Source: Delftia acidovorans | Lineage (GTDB): Bacteria > Pseudomonadota > Gammaproteobacteria > Burkholderiales > Burkholderiaceae_C | Reading direction: 5' to 3' | Length of the DNA: 64,000 bases | Assembly (NCBI GenBank): GCA_031286585.1 | Contig: JAITUC010000007.1 | Span: forward strand, 62,001-126,000 | Part shown: positions 17,000 through 26,679 of the stretch, one piece after another | Position numbering within the stretch: the first letter of the stretch is position 1 | Layout of the letters: each line of letters begins with the position of its first letter | The notes under the pieces: generated by a model | What the model was told of the DNA's origin: nothing | Databases searched by the model: none | Seen by the model: only the letters and a program-made list of their open reading frames with translations | Made by a program: the position numbers and the translations under genes

Positions 17000-17082
17000 C
17001 CAGCAAGGGCCGTCCCGCAGCGAGGGCGTGGTCCCCCTCCCGCGAAGCGAGAGAGGGGGTAGCGGCAAAGCCGCTCAGGGGG
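17000..17082 (-). repeat. Stop-adjacent repeat, copy A
   Basis: On the minus strand this element begins CCCCCTGAGCGGC four nt after the stop codon of the Bug-type gene. It forms a small hairpin (AGCGGC-TTT-GCCGCT), then a second stem between CCCCCTCTC and GGGAGGGGG, and continues with CTCGCTGCGGGACGGCCC. The same order, with small changes in the loops, occurs at 59223-59315 and in a shorter form at 59432-59518. Possible role: transcript end structure or mobile repeat. Confidence 0.8.
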
Positions 17083-17086
17083 AGCT

Positions 17087-18055
17087 TCAATCCAGCTGGA
17101 TCTGGGCCGTGGCGGCAATCTTCTTCATCTTGGCGACTTCGCTGGCGATCTGCTTGGTGAAAGCGTCGCTGGTGGTGCCGGAGATGTACAGGCCCTGGGC
17201 CGCCATGCGCTTTTGCACGGCCGGGTCCTTGAGCGCGGCCACGATGGCCTTCTGCACGCGGGCGACCTGCTCGGGCGGCGTGCTCTTGGGAGCCACGAGG
17301 CCGAACCACGAAGGATCGTTCAGGTCGGCATGGCCGGCTTCGGCGTAGGTCTGCACATCGGGCAGCACGTCCAGGCGCTCGTGCCAGGACACGGCCAGGG
17401 CCTTGACCTTGCCGCCCTTGATGTGGGGCAGAGAGGAAGCCACCTGGTCGAAGTACACGGGCACCTGGCCGCCGAGCACATCGTTGATGGCCGGGCCTGC
17501 ACCGCGGTAGGGAATGTGCTGCATCTCGGTGCCCGTGCTCTTCATGAACTGGGCGCCCCACATGTGGCCGATGGTGCCGTTGCCGGGCGTGGCGAAGCTG
17601 ACCTTGCCAGGGTTGGCCTTCAGGTACTTCACGAACTCGGCGAAGTTGTTGGCGGGCACCAGCTTGGGGTTGATCACGATCACGCCGGGGGCCTTGACGA
17701 TCTCGGTCACGCCGACGAAGTCGTTGATGGCGTCGTAGGGCAGCTTCTTGAACACGGCGGGGTTCACGCCGTGCGTGGACAGCGTGGCGATGCCGAAGGT
17801 CACGCCGTCGGTGGCACGCGCCACTTCGGCCATGCCGATGGAGCCGCCAGCGCCGGCCTTGTTCTCGATCACCACGGCCTGGCCGCCCAGCAGCTTGGGC
17901 AGCACGTCCTGCATGTTGCGCGGGACCATGTCGGTGGAACCACCAGCAGGGAACGGAACGACGATGCGCAGGGGACGGGAGGTGTCCTGGGCGAAGGACA
18001 TTCCAGGAACGACAGAAGAAGCGGCGATGGAAGCAAGGAAATGACGTCGTTGCAT
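17087..18055 (-). CDS. Tripartite tricarboxylate transporter substrate-binding protein (Bug family)
   Basis: Periplasmic solute-binding protein (322 residues) of the Bug/TctC family, abundant in Bordetella and Comamonadaceae. An N-terminal signal peptide (MQRRHFLASIAASSVVPGMS, cut near FAQ) with twin Arg is present. The mature protein opens with RPLRIVVPFPAGGSTDMVPR, the ligand-contacting first loop of Bugs, and keeps PYDAINDFVGVTEI, GNGTIGHMWGAQF and IPYRGAGPAINDVLGGQVPVYF. The ligand is unknown; it is usually a carboxylate. No TctA/TctB membrane genes are adjacent, so it probably works with a transporter elsewhere. It is divergent from a LysR regulator, which likely controls it. Confidence 0.93.
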   Translation of the reverse strand: MQRRHFLASIAASSVVPGMSFAQDTSRPLRIVVPFPAGGSTDMVPRNMQDVLPKLLGGQAVVIENKAGAGGSIGMAEVARATDGVTFGIATLSTHGVNPAVFKKLPYDAINDFVGVTEIVKAPGVIVINPKLVPANNFAEFVKYLKANPGKVSFATPGNGTIGHMWGAQFMKSTGTEMQHIPYRGAGPAINDVLGGQVPVYFDQVASSLPHIKGGKVKALAVSWHERLDVLPDVQTYAEAGHADLNDPSWFGLVAPKSTPPEQVARVQKAIVAALKDPAVQKRMAAQGLYISGTTSDAFTKQIASEVAKMKKIAATAQIQLD

Positions 18056-18078
18056 AGGATCTTTCTTACAAACAAGTT

Positions 18079-18141
18079 CAGATTAAAAGAAATCTGCTCA
18101 CAAAAAAAGCAAATACTGTGCCTGTTAATATTCCAAACAGG
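18079..18141. promoter_or_regulatory. Two dyads in the Bug/LysR divergent promoter region
   Basis: The 109-nt AT-rich interval holds CAGATT-N6-AATCTG (18079-18096) and CCTGTT-N9-AACAGG (18121-18141). Both are interrupted dyads of the size bound by LysR-type regulators, which usually control a divergent target and themselves. Assignment to the adjacent LysR protein is inferred from position. Confidence 0.55.
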
Positions 18142-18164
18142 AATACTTTCATCATATCCCTGTC

Positions 18165-19148
18165 ATGAGTTTGCGCCGCCTCAACCCGCCCATACATCTG
18201 CTGCGCGCTTTCTCCACCGTGGTGCGCTTCGGTGGCGTCTCGCGCGCGGCCGAGGCCTTGCACCTGACGCAAAGCGCAGTCAGCAAGCAGATCCAGGAGC
18301 TGGAGAAGTGGGTGGGCGTGCCGCTGTTCGAACGCGAGCGCAAGCGGCTGAGCCTGACGCCCGCGGGCGAGCGCTATGAACGCGCAGTGCGCGCCCTGCT
18401 GGGCCAGCTGGAGGCAGCCACCCTCGAACTCATCACCAGCGATGACAGCCGGGGCGCGCTGCACCTGTCATCGCTGCCGACTTTCGCGGCCAAGTGGCTG
18501 ATCCCCAGGCTGCCCCAGTTTCAGCAGCGCTATCCACAGATCACGCTGCACTTTGTACCCTACGTACACAGCTACCAATTTGACAGTCCGGGGCTGGACT
18601 GCGCAATTTTGTTCGGCGACGGGCACTGGAACGGTGCACACGCCCACTACCTGGTGGGCCGCCAGGTGGCGCTGATCGCGCCACCGCGCGGCGCAGGCCC
18701 CGAGGCACGCATCACCACCCCCCAGGACGTGGCACGCTGCACACGGCTGCGCCATGTGACCATTCCCGATGCCTGGGCACGCTGGAGCGAGGCCCATGGC
18801 GTCAACGGCATCAGCCCATTTGCAGGCCCGCAGTTCGACCAGTTCCAGACCATCATCCGCGCCGTCATGGCCGGCATGGGCATCGCCCTGGTGCCGCGCT
18901 GCCTGGTGCAGGACGAGATCGCGGCCGGCCTGGTCAACGAGCCCCTGCCCCAGCACGGCTACCAGAGCGCCCTGGGGTACTGGCTGTGCTATCCGGCCGA
19001 CCGCGCCAACCACGGCACCCTGGGGATCTTCCGCAACTGGCTGGTGGACCATGCCGCGCAGACGCCGGGACGGATCGCGGTGGCGCCTGTGGCACCCGGG
19101 GAATCCGCGGCAGCCGCGGAGGCCGCCCCACCTACGCCGCAGGCTTAG
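18165..19148 (+). CDS. LysR-family transcriptional regulator
   Basis: A 327-residue LysR-type regulator of the GcvA-like branch. The winged helix-turn-helix is residues about 7-65 (LLRAFSTVVRFGGVSRAAEALHL, TQSAVSKQIQELE, LFERERKRLSLTPAG). The effector-binding domain starts near residue 90 (GALHLSSLPTFAAKWLIPRL, the typical opening of this group). The C terminus ends in an Ala/Pro-rich tail. It is divergent from the Bug-type binding protein gene, its most likely target. Its last 17 nt overlap the end of the convergent sensor kinase gene. Confidence 0.92.
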   Translation: MSLRRLNPPIHLLRAFSTVVRFGGVSRAAEALHLTQSAVSKQIQELEKWVGVPLFERERKRLSLTPAGERYERAVRALLGQLEAATLELITSDDSRGALHLSSLPTFAAKWLIPRLPQFQQRYPQITLHFVPYVHSYQFDSPGLDCAILFGDGHWNGAHAHYLVGRQVALIAPPRGAGPEARITTPQDVARCTRLRHVTIPDAWARWSEAHGVNGISPFAGPQFDQFQTIIRAVMAGMGIALVPRCLVQDEIAAGLVNEPLPQHGYQSALGYWLCYPADRANHGTLGIFRNWLVDHAAQTPGRIAVAPVAPGESAAAAEAAPPTPQA

Positions 19149-20640
19149 GTGGCGGCGGTGGCGGCGAACGCAGCGCCGTGAAGCGCACGCTGAAGCGCGC
19201 ACCCGGGGGCTGCTGGCCCGGGTGCGCATCCTCCAGCACCACCTGGGCGCCATGCTGGCGCGCGATCTCCAGCACGATGGGCAGGCCCAGGCCCGAGCCA
19301 TCGGCCTCCGAGCCCAGCACGCGGTAGAACGGCTGGAATACCAGCTCGCGCTCGGCCTCGGGCACGCCGGGTCCCGAATCATCCACCTGCAGCAACAGGA
19401 CCTGGCCGAAGGGATCGGCCAGCACGCGCACCGTGACCACGCCGGGCCGGCTGCTGCTGGACGGCGTGTAGTTGATGGCGTTGTCCACGAGGTTGCGCAC
19501 CAGCTCCGTCAGCAGCGTGGCATTGCCCTGCAGCCAGACGCCGGTGGCCGATGACTCGGCGCCGTCGTAGCCCAGGTCCACATGCTTGTCCATGGCGCGC
19601 GGCAGGCAGTCGCGCACCACGTCGGTGACGATGCGCACCAGGTTGCAGGGCTGCATGGCCAGGCCCCGCCCCACGCCGGCGCTTTCGGCGCGCGCCAGCG
19701 CCAGCAACTGGTTCACGGTGTGCGTGGCGCGGATGCTGGAGCGCGCAATCTGGGCCAGGGACTGCCGCAACTCCTCCGTGCTCACTCCCTCGCGCTGGGC
19801 CAGCTCGGCCTGCATGCGCAGCCCGGCCAGCGGTGTCTTGAGCTGGTGGGCCGCGTCGGCCAGAAAACGCTTTTGCGTGGCCAGCGAATCACCGAGACGG
19901 CCCAGCAGGTCGTTGACCGAGTCCACCAGCGGCACGACTTCCAGCGGCACGTCCTTGTGGTTGATGGGCGAGAGGTCCTCGGGCCGGCGCGCGCGGATGC
20001 GCTCCTCCAGCCGGTGCAGCGGCTTGATGCCGCGCGCCAGCGCCAGCCACACCAGCAAGGCGGCCAGCGGCAGGATGACGAACTGCGGCAGCATCACGCC
20101 CTTGATGATTTCCGTGGCCAGCACGCTGCGCTTTTCGCGCGTCTCGGCCACCTGGACCAGGGCCTGGGGCTCGTCGGGCAGGGGCATGCGCACCCAGACA
20201 TGGGCCACGCGCAGGTCAATGCCGCGGAACTCCGCATCGCGCAACTGCACCGCTCCGCCGGTCGGCGCACCGCCGGGCGATAGATCGCCAGATGGCGGAT
20301 CGTCGGACTCGGGCGGCAGCGGCAGATCGCGCTCGCCGGCCAGGTACTCGCCCTTGACGCCGAGCACCTGGAAATACACGGTGTCCGACTCGTCGGCGCG
20401 CAGGATCTCGCTGGCCGATTGCGGCAGGTTGAACAGCACCTTGCCCTGCTGCACCATCACCAGCTGCGCCAGCGCCTGGGCGTTGTACTCCAGCGCGCGG
20501 TCGAACGGCTTGTTGGCCAGGCCCTGGGCCACCAGCCAGGTCAGCGCCAGGCTCACGGGCCACAGCAGCAGCAGCGGCGTGAGCATCCAGTCGAGGATCT
20601 CGCCGAACAGTGAGCGCTGTTCACGCTGGAAGATTTTCAT
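19132..20640 (-). CDS. tctE: Sensor histidine kinase, TctE-like
   Basis: Inner-membrane histidine kinase of 502 residues. Two membrane segments (about 18-42 and 184-206) flank a periplasmic domain of about 140 residues of the 2CSK_N/TctE type (N-terminal NKPFDRALEYNAQALA is typical). A HAMP-like stretch precedes the H-box FLADAAHQLKTPLAGLRMQAEL; the ATPase has N-box ELVRNLVDNAINYTP, DDSGPGVP, and GSGLGLPIV. The C terminus is Pro-rich. It lies 94 nt downstream of the response regulator gene on the same strand, forming an operon. TctDE systems control tricarboxylate uptake, consistent with the nearby Bug-type gene, though the Bug gene has its own LysR regulator. Confidence 0.9.
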   Translation of the reverse strand: MKIFQREQRSLFGEILDWMLTPLLLLWPVSLALTWLVAQGLANKPFDRALEYNAQALAQLVMVQQGKVLFNLPQSASEILRADESDTVYFQVLGVKGEYLAGERDLPLPPESDDPPSGDLSPGGAPTGGAVQLRDAEFRGIDLRVAHVWVRMPLPDEPQALVQVAETREKRSVLATEIIKGVMLPQFVILPLAALLVWLALARGIKPLHRLEERIRARRPEDLSPINHKDVPLEVVPLVDSVNDLLGRLGDSLATQKRFLADAAHQLKTPLAGLRMQAELAQREGVSTEELRQSLAQIARSSIRATHTVNQLLALARAESAGVGRGLAMQPCNLVRIVTDVVRDCLPRAMDKHVDLGYDGAESSATGVWLQGNATLLTELVRNLVDNAINYTPSSSSRPGVVTVRVLADPFGQVLLLQVDDSGPGVPEAERELVFQPFYRVLGSEADGSGLGLPIVLEIARQHGAQVVLEDAHPGQQPPGARFSVRFTALRSPPPPPPKPAA

Positions 20641-20734
20641 CGGCGGGCAGCCCTCACGACGGGTTCACGGCCCCGTGGCATCCGCCACTATGCGCAGGCA
20701 AGCCAACCCGGGCCTGACAGCCAGGGCAGCGGCC

Positions 20735-21409
<675 letters not shown>

Positions 21410-21508
21410 GGGGTTGTCTCCTGAAATACAGACGCGCTCTGGATGTTGGAAATGCGCGCCTTTGATTTCCAGGATTCTAGGATGCGCCCCGCTCTACGGG
21501 CAGGGACC

Positions 21509-22009
21509 TTACCCGAGTGAGCCGCCGCCCGCATAGGCCTCCAGCCCCAGCGCCACCACGGTGGCGATGTCGTCGCCGACTTCCTCGCGGAACTCGGCCT
21601 CGGCCTGGGACACGGCGTCATGAAAGGCCTGCAGCCAGGCCAGGCCCGCAGGCGTGAAGCGGATGCGGCGTGCGCGCGCGTCGCGCTCGTCGCTTTCGCG
21701 CGTGACCAGGCCCCAGGCCTCGCACTGGGCCACCAGGTCGGCCATGGACTGCTTGGTCATGCCGGCGCGCTCGGCCAGGTCGGTGAGCCTGTCGCCGGCC
21801 AGCGACAGATGCCGCGTGATGTGGATGTGGGCCGCGCCCACCTTGTCGCGCGCCGCAAGATTGGACAGCGCCAGCGGCACCTCCACATCGCGCGCCATGA
21901 GCTGCAGCACACGCGCGTCGAACCGCCGCATGGCATGGCCGAGCAGGCGGCCCAGGTGGGTCTGGCGCCAGGCGTCGGCGGGCGGCGTGACGGGGGAAAG
22001 CTCACTCAT
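21509..22009 (-). CDS. MarR-family transcriptional regulator
   Basis: A 166-residue winged-helix regulator. The dimerisation helix (TPPADAWRQTHLGRLLGHAMRRFD in two parts), the recognition helix region (LTDLAERAGMTKQSMADLVAQ) and the wing with ESDERDARARRIRFTPAG are all recognisable as MarR. Divergent from recA. An exact dyad at 22037-22053, 28 nt before its start, is a likely self-regulatory operator. The inducer is unknown, and there is no adjacent efflux or catabolic gene on its own strand apart from the tctDE-like pair downstream. Confidence 0.88.
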   Translation of the reverse strand: MSELSPVTPPADAWRQTHLGRLLGHAMRRFDARVLQLMARDVEVPLALSNLAARDKVGAAHIHITRHLSLAGDRLTDLAERAGMTKQSMADLVAQCEAWGLVTRESDERDARARRIRFTPAGLAWLQAFHDAVSQAEAEFREEVGDDIATVVALGLEAYAGGGSLG

Positions 22010-22036
22010 GGATGCATTGTGGAGGCAAATCCAAAA

Positions 22037-22053
22037 AGTCAGGAAAACTGACT
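22037..22053. promoter_or_regulatory. Perfect dyad, candidate MarR operator
   Basis: AGTCAG-GAAAA-CTGACT is a perfect interrupted palindrome in the marR/recA divergent region, 28 nt upstream of the MarR-family start. MarR proteins typically bind such dyads over their own promoter. It is 40 nt away from the LexA-like boxes on the recA side. Confidence 0.6.
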
Positions 22054-22092
22054 AAAAACACCAACAAAGCAAGCCAACAAGCCCATAAACTA

Positions 22093-22125
22093 CTGTTCAA
22101 GCATCCAGCCTGAATGCAAATACAG
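22093..22125 (+). promoter_or_regulatory. Two tandem LexA-like (SOS) boxes upstream of recA
   Basis: Two copies of CTG-N10-CAG lie one base apart: 22093-22108 (CTGTTCAAGCATCCAG) and 22110-22125 (CTGAATGCAAATACAG). Each differs by one base from the full CTGT-N8-ACAG LexA consensus of gamma- and betaproteobacteria. They end 31 nt before the recA start, where the promoter is expected. Confidence 0.65.
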
Positions 22126-22156
22126 AGCTGAAACCCCAGCCAACCCAGGAGTCCGC

Positions 22157-23260
22157 ATGAACACCGCCGTCACCACCGCCAACAGTGAAAAAGCCAAGGC
22201 CCTGCAGGCCGCACTCGCCCAGATCGAAAAGCAATTCGGCAAGGGCACGATCATGCGCCTGGGTGAAGGCGAGGCCATCCAGGACATCCAGGTCGTCTCC
22301 ACCGGCTCGCTGGGCCTGGACATCGCCCTGGGCGTGGGTGGCCTGCCCCGGGGCCGCGTGATCGAGATCTACGGCCCCGAATCCTCGGGCAAGACCACGC
22401 TGACGCTGCAGGTCATTGCCGAAATGCAAAAGCAGGGCGGCACCTGCGCCTTCATCGATGCAGAACACGCGCTGGACACCAGCTATGCCCAGAAGCTGGG
22501 CGTGAACCTCAACGAAGTGCTGATCAGCCAGCCCGACACCGGCGAGCAGGCCCTGGAGATCGTGGACAGCCTGGTGCGCTCGGGCGCCGTGGACATGATC
22601 GTCGTGGACTCGGTGGCCGCACTGACACCCCGCGCCGAAATCGAAGGCGAGATGGGCGACCAGCTGCCCGGCCTGCAGGCCCGCCTGATGAGCCAGGCGC
22701 TGCGCAAGCTGACCTCCACCATCAAGAAGACCAATTGCATGGTCATCTTCATCAACCAGATCCGCATGAAGATCGGCGTGATGTTCGGCAGCCCCGAAAC
22801 CACCACGGGCGGCAATGCGCTGAAGTTCTACGCCTCGGTCCGCCTGGACATCCGCCGCACCGGCACCATCAAGAAGGGCGACGAGGCCATCGGCAACGAG
22901 ACCAAGGTCAAGGTCGTCAAGAACAAGGTCTCGCCTCCGTTCAAGACCGCCGAGTTCGACATCCTCTTCGGCGAAGGCATCTCGCGCGAAGGTGAAATCC
23001 TGGACATGGGCGTCAACGCCAAGATCCTCGACAAATCGGGCGCCTGGTATGCCTACAACGGCGAGAAGATCGGCCAGGGACGTGACAACGCCCGCGAATT
23101 CCTGCGCGAGAACCGCGGCCTGGCCGTGGAGATCGAGAACAAGGTGCGCGAAGGCCTGGGCATCGCCCTGCTGCCCACGGCCGGCGGCGATGCCCCCGAG
23201 GCCAAGGCCGCCAAGGCGGGCAAGGCCAAGGCCGACAAGGACGGCGTGATCGAAGCCTGA
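22157..23260 (+). CDS. recA: Recombinase RecA
   Basis: Strand-exchange and SOS co-protease protein. The 367-residue product has the Walker A site [35 protein letters not shown] (L1), the DNA-binding loop region with [22 protein letters not shown] (in two stretches), and the [15 protein letters not shown] [13 protein letters not shown] segment. A Lys/Ala/Asp-rich C-terminal tail is present as in other betaproteobacteria. LexA-like boxes upstream indicate SOS induction. recX follows after 116 nt with a weak terminator between, the E. coli arrangement in which recX is made by read-through. Confidence 0.99.
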   Translation: MNTAVTTANSEKAKALQAALAQIEKQFGKGTIMRLGEGEAIQDIQVVSTGSLGLDIALGVGGLPRGRVIEIYGPESSGKTTLTLQVIAEMQKQGGTCAFIDAEHALDTSYAQKLGVNLNEVLISQPDTGEQALEIVDSLVRSGAVDMIVVDSVAALTPRAEIEGEMGDQLPGLQARLMSQALRKLTSTIKKTNCMVIFINQIRMKIGVMFGSPETTTGGNALKFYASVRLDIRRTGTIKKGDEAIGNETKVKVVKNKVSPPFKTAEFDILFGEGISREGEILDMGVNAKILDKSGAWYAYNGEKIGQGRDNAREFLRENRGLAVEIENKVREGLGIALLPTAGGDAPEAKAAKAGKAKADKDGVIEA

Positions 23261-23319
23261 GCGGCCTGCCCCCTCACTGCAGGCGCTGCCGTGCCTGCAC
23301 ACACTGTGTTTGCCATCTT

Positions 23320-23347
23320 GGCGCAGGCTCACGTCTGCGCCTTTTTT
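23320..23347 (+). terminator. Terminator/attenuator between recA and recX
   Basis: Stem GGCGCAG / CTGCGCC (23320-23326, 23335-23341) with an 8-nt loop and six T directly after. It ends 29 nt before the recX start codon, so recX expression would depend on read-through or a weak internal promoter. Confidence 0.82.
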
Positions 23348-23376
23348 ATTCAGGACGATTCAGGAGACGTTGCCGC

Positions 23377-23853
23377 ATGGGATTCGCCAAGCTGTCGCTC
23401 AAGGGCCGGGCGCTCAAGCTGCTGGGCCAGCGCGAACATTCACGGCTGGAGCTGGAACGCAAGCTCGCCCCCCATGTGGAGGAAGGCGAAGACCTGGGCG
23501 CCATGCTCGATGCGCTGGAGCAGCGCGGCTTCATCAGTGCCCAGCGCGTGGCCGAGTCCGTGCTGCACCGCAAGGCCGCGCGCTTTGGCACGGCACGCGT
23601 GGTGCAGGAGCTGCGCAACAAGGGACTGGACGACGGCCTGGTGCGCGCCGCCACGGAGCAACTGCGCGCCACCGAACTGCAGCGGGCCCATGCCGTGTGG
23701 CGCCAGCGATTCGGCGCACCGCCGGCCACTCCGCAGGAACGCCTCAAGCAGATGCGCTTTCTGGCTGCGCGCGGTTTTGGCGGAGAAATTGCGAGCAAGG
23801 TGCTGCGGGGGCGCAGCGAAGACTGGGACGCAGGAGCAGAGGACGAAGGCTAG
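23377..23853 (+). CDS. recX: Regulatory protein RecX
   Basis: A 158-residue modulator that binds RecA filaments and limits their activity. It shows the three-helix repeats of RecX: ALKLLGQREHSRLELERKLA at the N terminus, MLDALEQRGFISAQRVAESVL in the middle, and RLKQMRFLAARGFGGEIASKVL at the C terminus. The ATG at 23377 has AGGAG upstream. Its stop (TAG, 23851-23853) overlaps the TAG of the convergent DMT gene within one CTAG. Confidence 0.93.
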   Translation: MGFAKLSLKGRALKLLGQREHSRLELERKLAPHVEEGEDLGAMLDALEQRGFISAQRVAESVLHRKAARFGTARVVQELRNKGLDDGLVRAATEQLRATELQRAHAVWRQRFGAPPATPQERLKQMRFLAARGFGGEIASKVLRGRSEDWDAGAEDEG

Positions 23854-24770
23854 CCTGCGCGCCGGGTCGCGCCCCAGCACACCAGCGACCCCACCGTCAC
23901 CAGCACCACGCCCTGCCAAAATCCCCAGCCTGGCTGCACCTGCAGCCAGGCACTGGCCAGCAGCGCGGAAAACACCGGCGTGAAGTACGACGCTGCAGCC
24001 ATCACGGCCAGATGCCCGTGCTGTATGCCGTGCTCCCAGCAGCTGTAGCCCAGGGCCGTGAGCCCACCTACGGCCAGCAGCTGCAGCACCACGGTGCCCG
24101 ACCAGTGCATGCCGCCCTCACCGCCCAGCCACAGCCACTTGATCCACAGCGCCAGCGCGGTCCAGATCAGGAACAGGCCCACGGCGTTGTGGCCGCCGCC
24201 CCAGCGCCGGGCGGCCAGCGAATAGCAGGGCCACAACAGGGCCGCGCCAAAAGCGAGTCCATACGCCAGCGGGTTGGACAGCATGTGGTGCGCCATGCCC
24301 CGCAGTTGCAGGGAGTCGCCGCCCAGCACGCGCGTCAGCCCCCACAGGCACAGCAGCACGCCAGGCCACAGCCACCAGCGCGCATGCTGCTGGCGCAGCA
24401 GCACGGCCAAAACGATGGTCAGACTGGGCCACAGGTAATTGATCAGCCCCAGCTCCAGCGCCTGGGCCCGGTCCTGAGCCAGGCCAATCGCCAGCGACAG
24501 GCAGATCTCGTAGACCGCAAACAGCAGGCCGCAGCCCCAGAAATAGGCCGGATGCATGGCCCGCCACTGCGCGGGCCTGGGCAGGCCGCGCACGGCGGCC
24601 ACGCACAGGGCGCTGACCGTGTAAAGCATGGCTGCGCCGCCCACGGCACCCAGCGGCTCGGCCACCGAACGCATCAGCCCTACGGTGCAGCTCCAGCACA
24701 CCACGGCCAGCAGCCCGATGGCGGTAGCCCGCCCGGCGGCCGCGGGGGAATTGCTCTGCACGGAAGACAC
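23850..24770 (-). CDS. DMT-superfamily (EamA) exporter, YddG-like
   Basis: About 306 residues with ten hydrophobic segments, the two-repeat EamA layout. The opening (ATAIGLLAVVCWSCTVGLMR), VYEICLSLAIG and LGLINYLWPSLTIVLAVLL resemble the aromatic amino-acid exporter YddG more than the RhaT or PecM groups. The substrate is not determined. The start is uncertain: the frame is open to an ATG at 24902, but that would overlap the upstream gene by 110 nt. The GTG at 24770 leaves a 22-nt gap and begins 13 residues before the first helix; neither has a clear ribosome site. Convergent with recX. Confidence 0.8.
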   Translation of the reverse strand: MSSVQSNSPAAAGRATAIGLLAVVCWSCTVGLMRSVAEPLGAVGGAAMLYTVSALCVAAVRGLPRPAQWRAMHPAYFWGCGLLFAVYEICLSLAIGLAQDRAQALELGLINYLWPSLTIVLAVLLRQQHARWWLWPGVLLCLWGLTRVLGGDSLQLRGMAHHMLSNPLAYGLAFGAALLWPCYSLAARRWGGGHNAVGLFLIWTALALWIKWLWLGGEGGMHWSGTVVLQLLAVGGLTALGYSCWEHGIQHGHLAVMAAASYFTPVFSALLASAWLQVQPGWGFWQGVVLVTVGSLVCWGATRRAG

Positions 24771-24792
24771 GTTGATGGCTGCGCGCGGCAGA

Positions 24793-26679
24793 TCAGTGCG
24801 GCTGCAGCAGCTGGCGCAGCGAGTGGTACAGCGCATCCGAGCCATGCGCAGTGTTGTCCGCATCGAACGAGAACTCGTTGCTGGACTGCGTGCCCGTCGC
24901 ATCCTCGGGCCGGGCTTCCATGAAGAAGGACAGGAAGCGCGCGCCCTGGCGGCGGTGCATGGTCAGCACTTTCTCCAGCCGCTGCGGAGACAGGGCCACC
25001 AGCGGATGGAACTCCGTCACGCCATAGGCCGTGTGGCCATAGCGGCGCAGCATCTGGCCGACCAGCGGGCCATAGGTATCTTCGCCGTACAGGCTGACAC
25101 CCAGGGACAGTCCCGGCATGCGCTGCAGGCTGCGCTCCACGGCATAGCGGTTAGCATCCCAGCTCGGATTCGCATGGGGGTTGAGCTGGTGGGCAAAGCG
25201 TGGAACCCGGCCCAGGCAGCCGTGGCCGATGTGCTCGGAAAAGCCCTGGATGTAGTCGGCCACCTGCTGCTCGCGGAAATCATTCCAGTCCGTGACCAGC
25301 GGGTTGTAGAACAGCGCCAGCCGGTCCTGCGGGCTGTCCACCCAGAATTCCACGCCGTCCGGCAGCTTGCCGAAGTCGGGCAAGGCCTCGGCGGCATGGG
25401 GCCTGGGATCACCCTGGTTGCGGTCCATCACGGCGATCTGGCGCGTGGCCAGCAAGCCCAGGCTGCGTCCACCGGCCTGCAGCACCACGTCGATGCGGTG
25501 CAGTCCCTCGCCCAGCGCCGGATAGCGGATGTCAGCACGCCAGCCCACATCGGGCGTGAGAAACCCGGGCTTGGCCTGTGCCACGTCCTGGCGGTGCATG
25601 TGCACGGGGGCTTGTGAATAGGGATGCCCGTCCACGAAGACGGCCACGGCCAGCTGCTTTTGCAGCTTCGCATCGGGCGCGTGGACCCAGCCGGACACGG
25701 GCACGATGCCGGCTGCATAGCTGTCGATGTGCTGGAAGAAGTTCTGCAGCGGCTCGCTGCGGATGTTGCGCGACGGCGGCTCGACCGCGTCGAAGCTGGC
25801 AAAGCCGGACTTCAGGTGGGCATTGAGCCGCGCGATGTCGCCATAGCGCTGGCGCAGGAATGCATGGAAGCCCGCCACGGAGGCCGGGCTGTAGTCGGTG
25901 ACCGCATAGCCTTCGGCCGCGAATCCCATGCCGGCCTCGAATCCCGGGAACAGCTGGTGCGTCTCGCCCAGCACGGTGAGGGCGCGCAGCTGGTGCATGG
26001 CGGCATCGCCTGCGGCGCACATGCGCTCGGCCAGGGCATCGACCACCAGTTTGCGCACGCGCGTGACTTCGTTGTCCTGCCGCGCGACCGACCACGGAAA
26101 GATGCGCGCGCCCAGATAGCTGTCCAGCGGCAGCGGCCCCTTGGGTGTCCACGCAAGATTGGCGGGATCGGCGGCCAGGCGCTCCTCGGCCTTGGAGTGC
26201 ACCTCGAAATGCGTGGCGAACAGATACAGCACCACGGGCCGGTGCGCCTGCGCCACCGTGCGCACCACGCGGTCCAGCGCCTCGCCGCGGACTTCCCAGG
26301 CCTGGCCATTCCACTGCACATAGCGCAGCAGCGGCACGCTGAGCGTATAGCCCAGGTCCAGTTCGCCCTGGGGCCGGCCCAGGCGCTGCAGCGTGGCTTT
26401 CACCATTTCTGCGGCCGAGCCCTGCGGACCCAGGCAACTGGCGGGTATCTGCTGAAATTCCTTGGGGAAGTCCTCGCGCAGCCCGTCCTGCACCAGACAG
26501 GCCTCCATATTACCCAGCAGCGGACTCAGCAGCAGGCGCGACGAAGACGGCAATGCCGGCCGCAGCTTCCAGGCAAACAGAACGACCAGCAGGCACAGTA
26601 CAGCCAGGGCCAGGACATGGCCCCAGACCGGACTGCGCCGGCCCGGCAGGGACGCGGGCGGTGGCGTGGCCGGGCTCAC
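24793..26679 (-). CDS. Membrane-anchored GH42/beta-galactosidase-like protein of unknown substrate
   Basis: A 628-residue protein with one N-terminal membrane segment (about 17-40), so most of it lies outside the cytoplasm. The segment [19 protein letters not shown] followed by [10 protein letters not shown] is characteristic of the TIM-barrel of GH42-type glycosidases, and [13 protein letters not shown] and [16 protein letters not shown] fit barrel strands with acidic residues. The middle ([13 protein letters not shown], then [10 protein letters not shown]) looks like a beta-sandwich insertion. Overall similarity to named enzymes could not be established. It starts with GTG inside the argC stop (GTGA overlap), which couples their translation, but an arginine role is unlikely. 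Catalytic residues are not assigned. Confidence 0.6.
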   Translation of the reverse strand: MSPATPPPASLPGRRSPVWGHVLALAVLCLLVVLFAWKLRPALPSSSRLLLSPLLGNMEACLVQDGLREDFPKEFQQIPASCLGPQGSAAEMVKATLQRLGRPQGELDLGYTLSVPLLRYVQWNGQAWEVRGEALDRVVRTVAQAHRPVVLYLFATHFEVHSKAEERLAADPANLAWTPKGPLPLDSYLGARIFPWSVARQDNEVTRVRKLVVDALAERMCAAGDAAMHQLRALTVLGETHQLFPGFEAGMGFAAEGYAVTDYSPASVAGFHAFLRQRYGDIARLNAHLKSGFASFDAVEPPSRNIRSEPLQNFFQHIDSYAAGIVPVSGWVHAPDAKLQKQLAVAVFVDGHPYSQAPVHMHRQDVAQAKPGFLTPDVGWRADIRYPALGEGLHRIDVVLQAGGRSLGLLATRQIAVMDRNQGDPRPHAAEALPDFGKLPDGVEFWVDSPQDRLALFYNPLVTDWNDFREQQVADYIQGFSEHIGHGCLGRVPRFAHQLNPHANPSWDANRYAVERSLQRMPGLSLGVSLYGEDTYGPLVGQMLRRYGHTAYGVTEFHPLVALSPQRLEKVLTMHRRQGARFLSFFMEARPEDATGTQSSNEFSFDADNTAHGSDALYHSLRQLLQPH

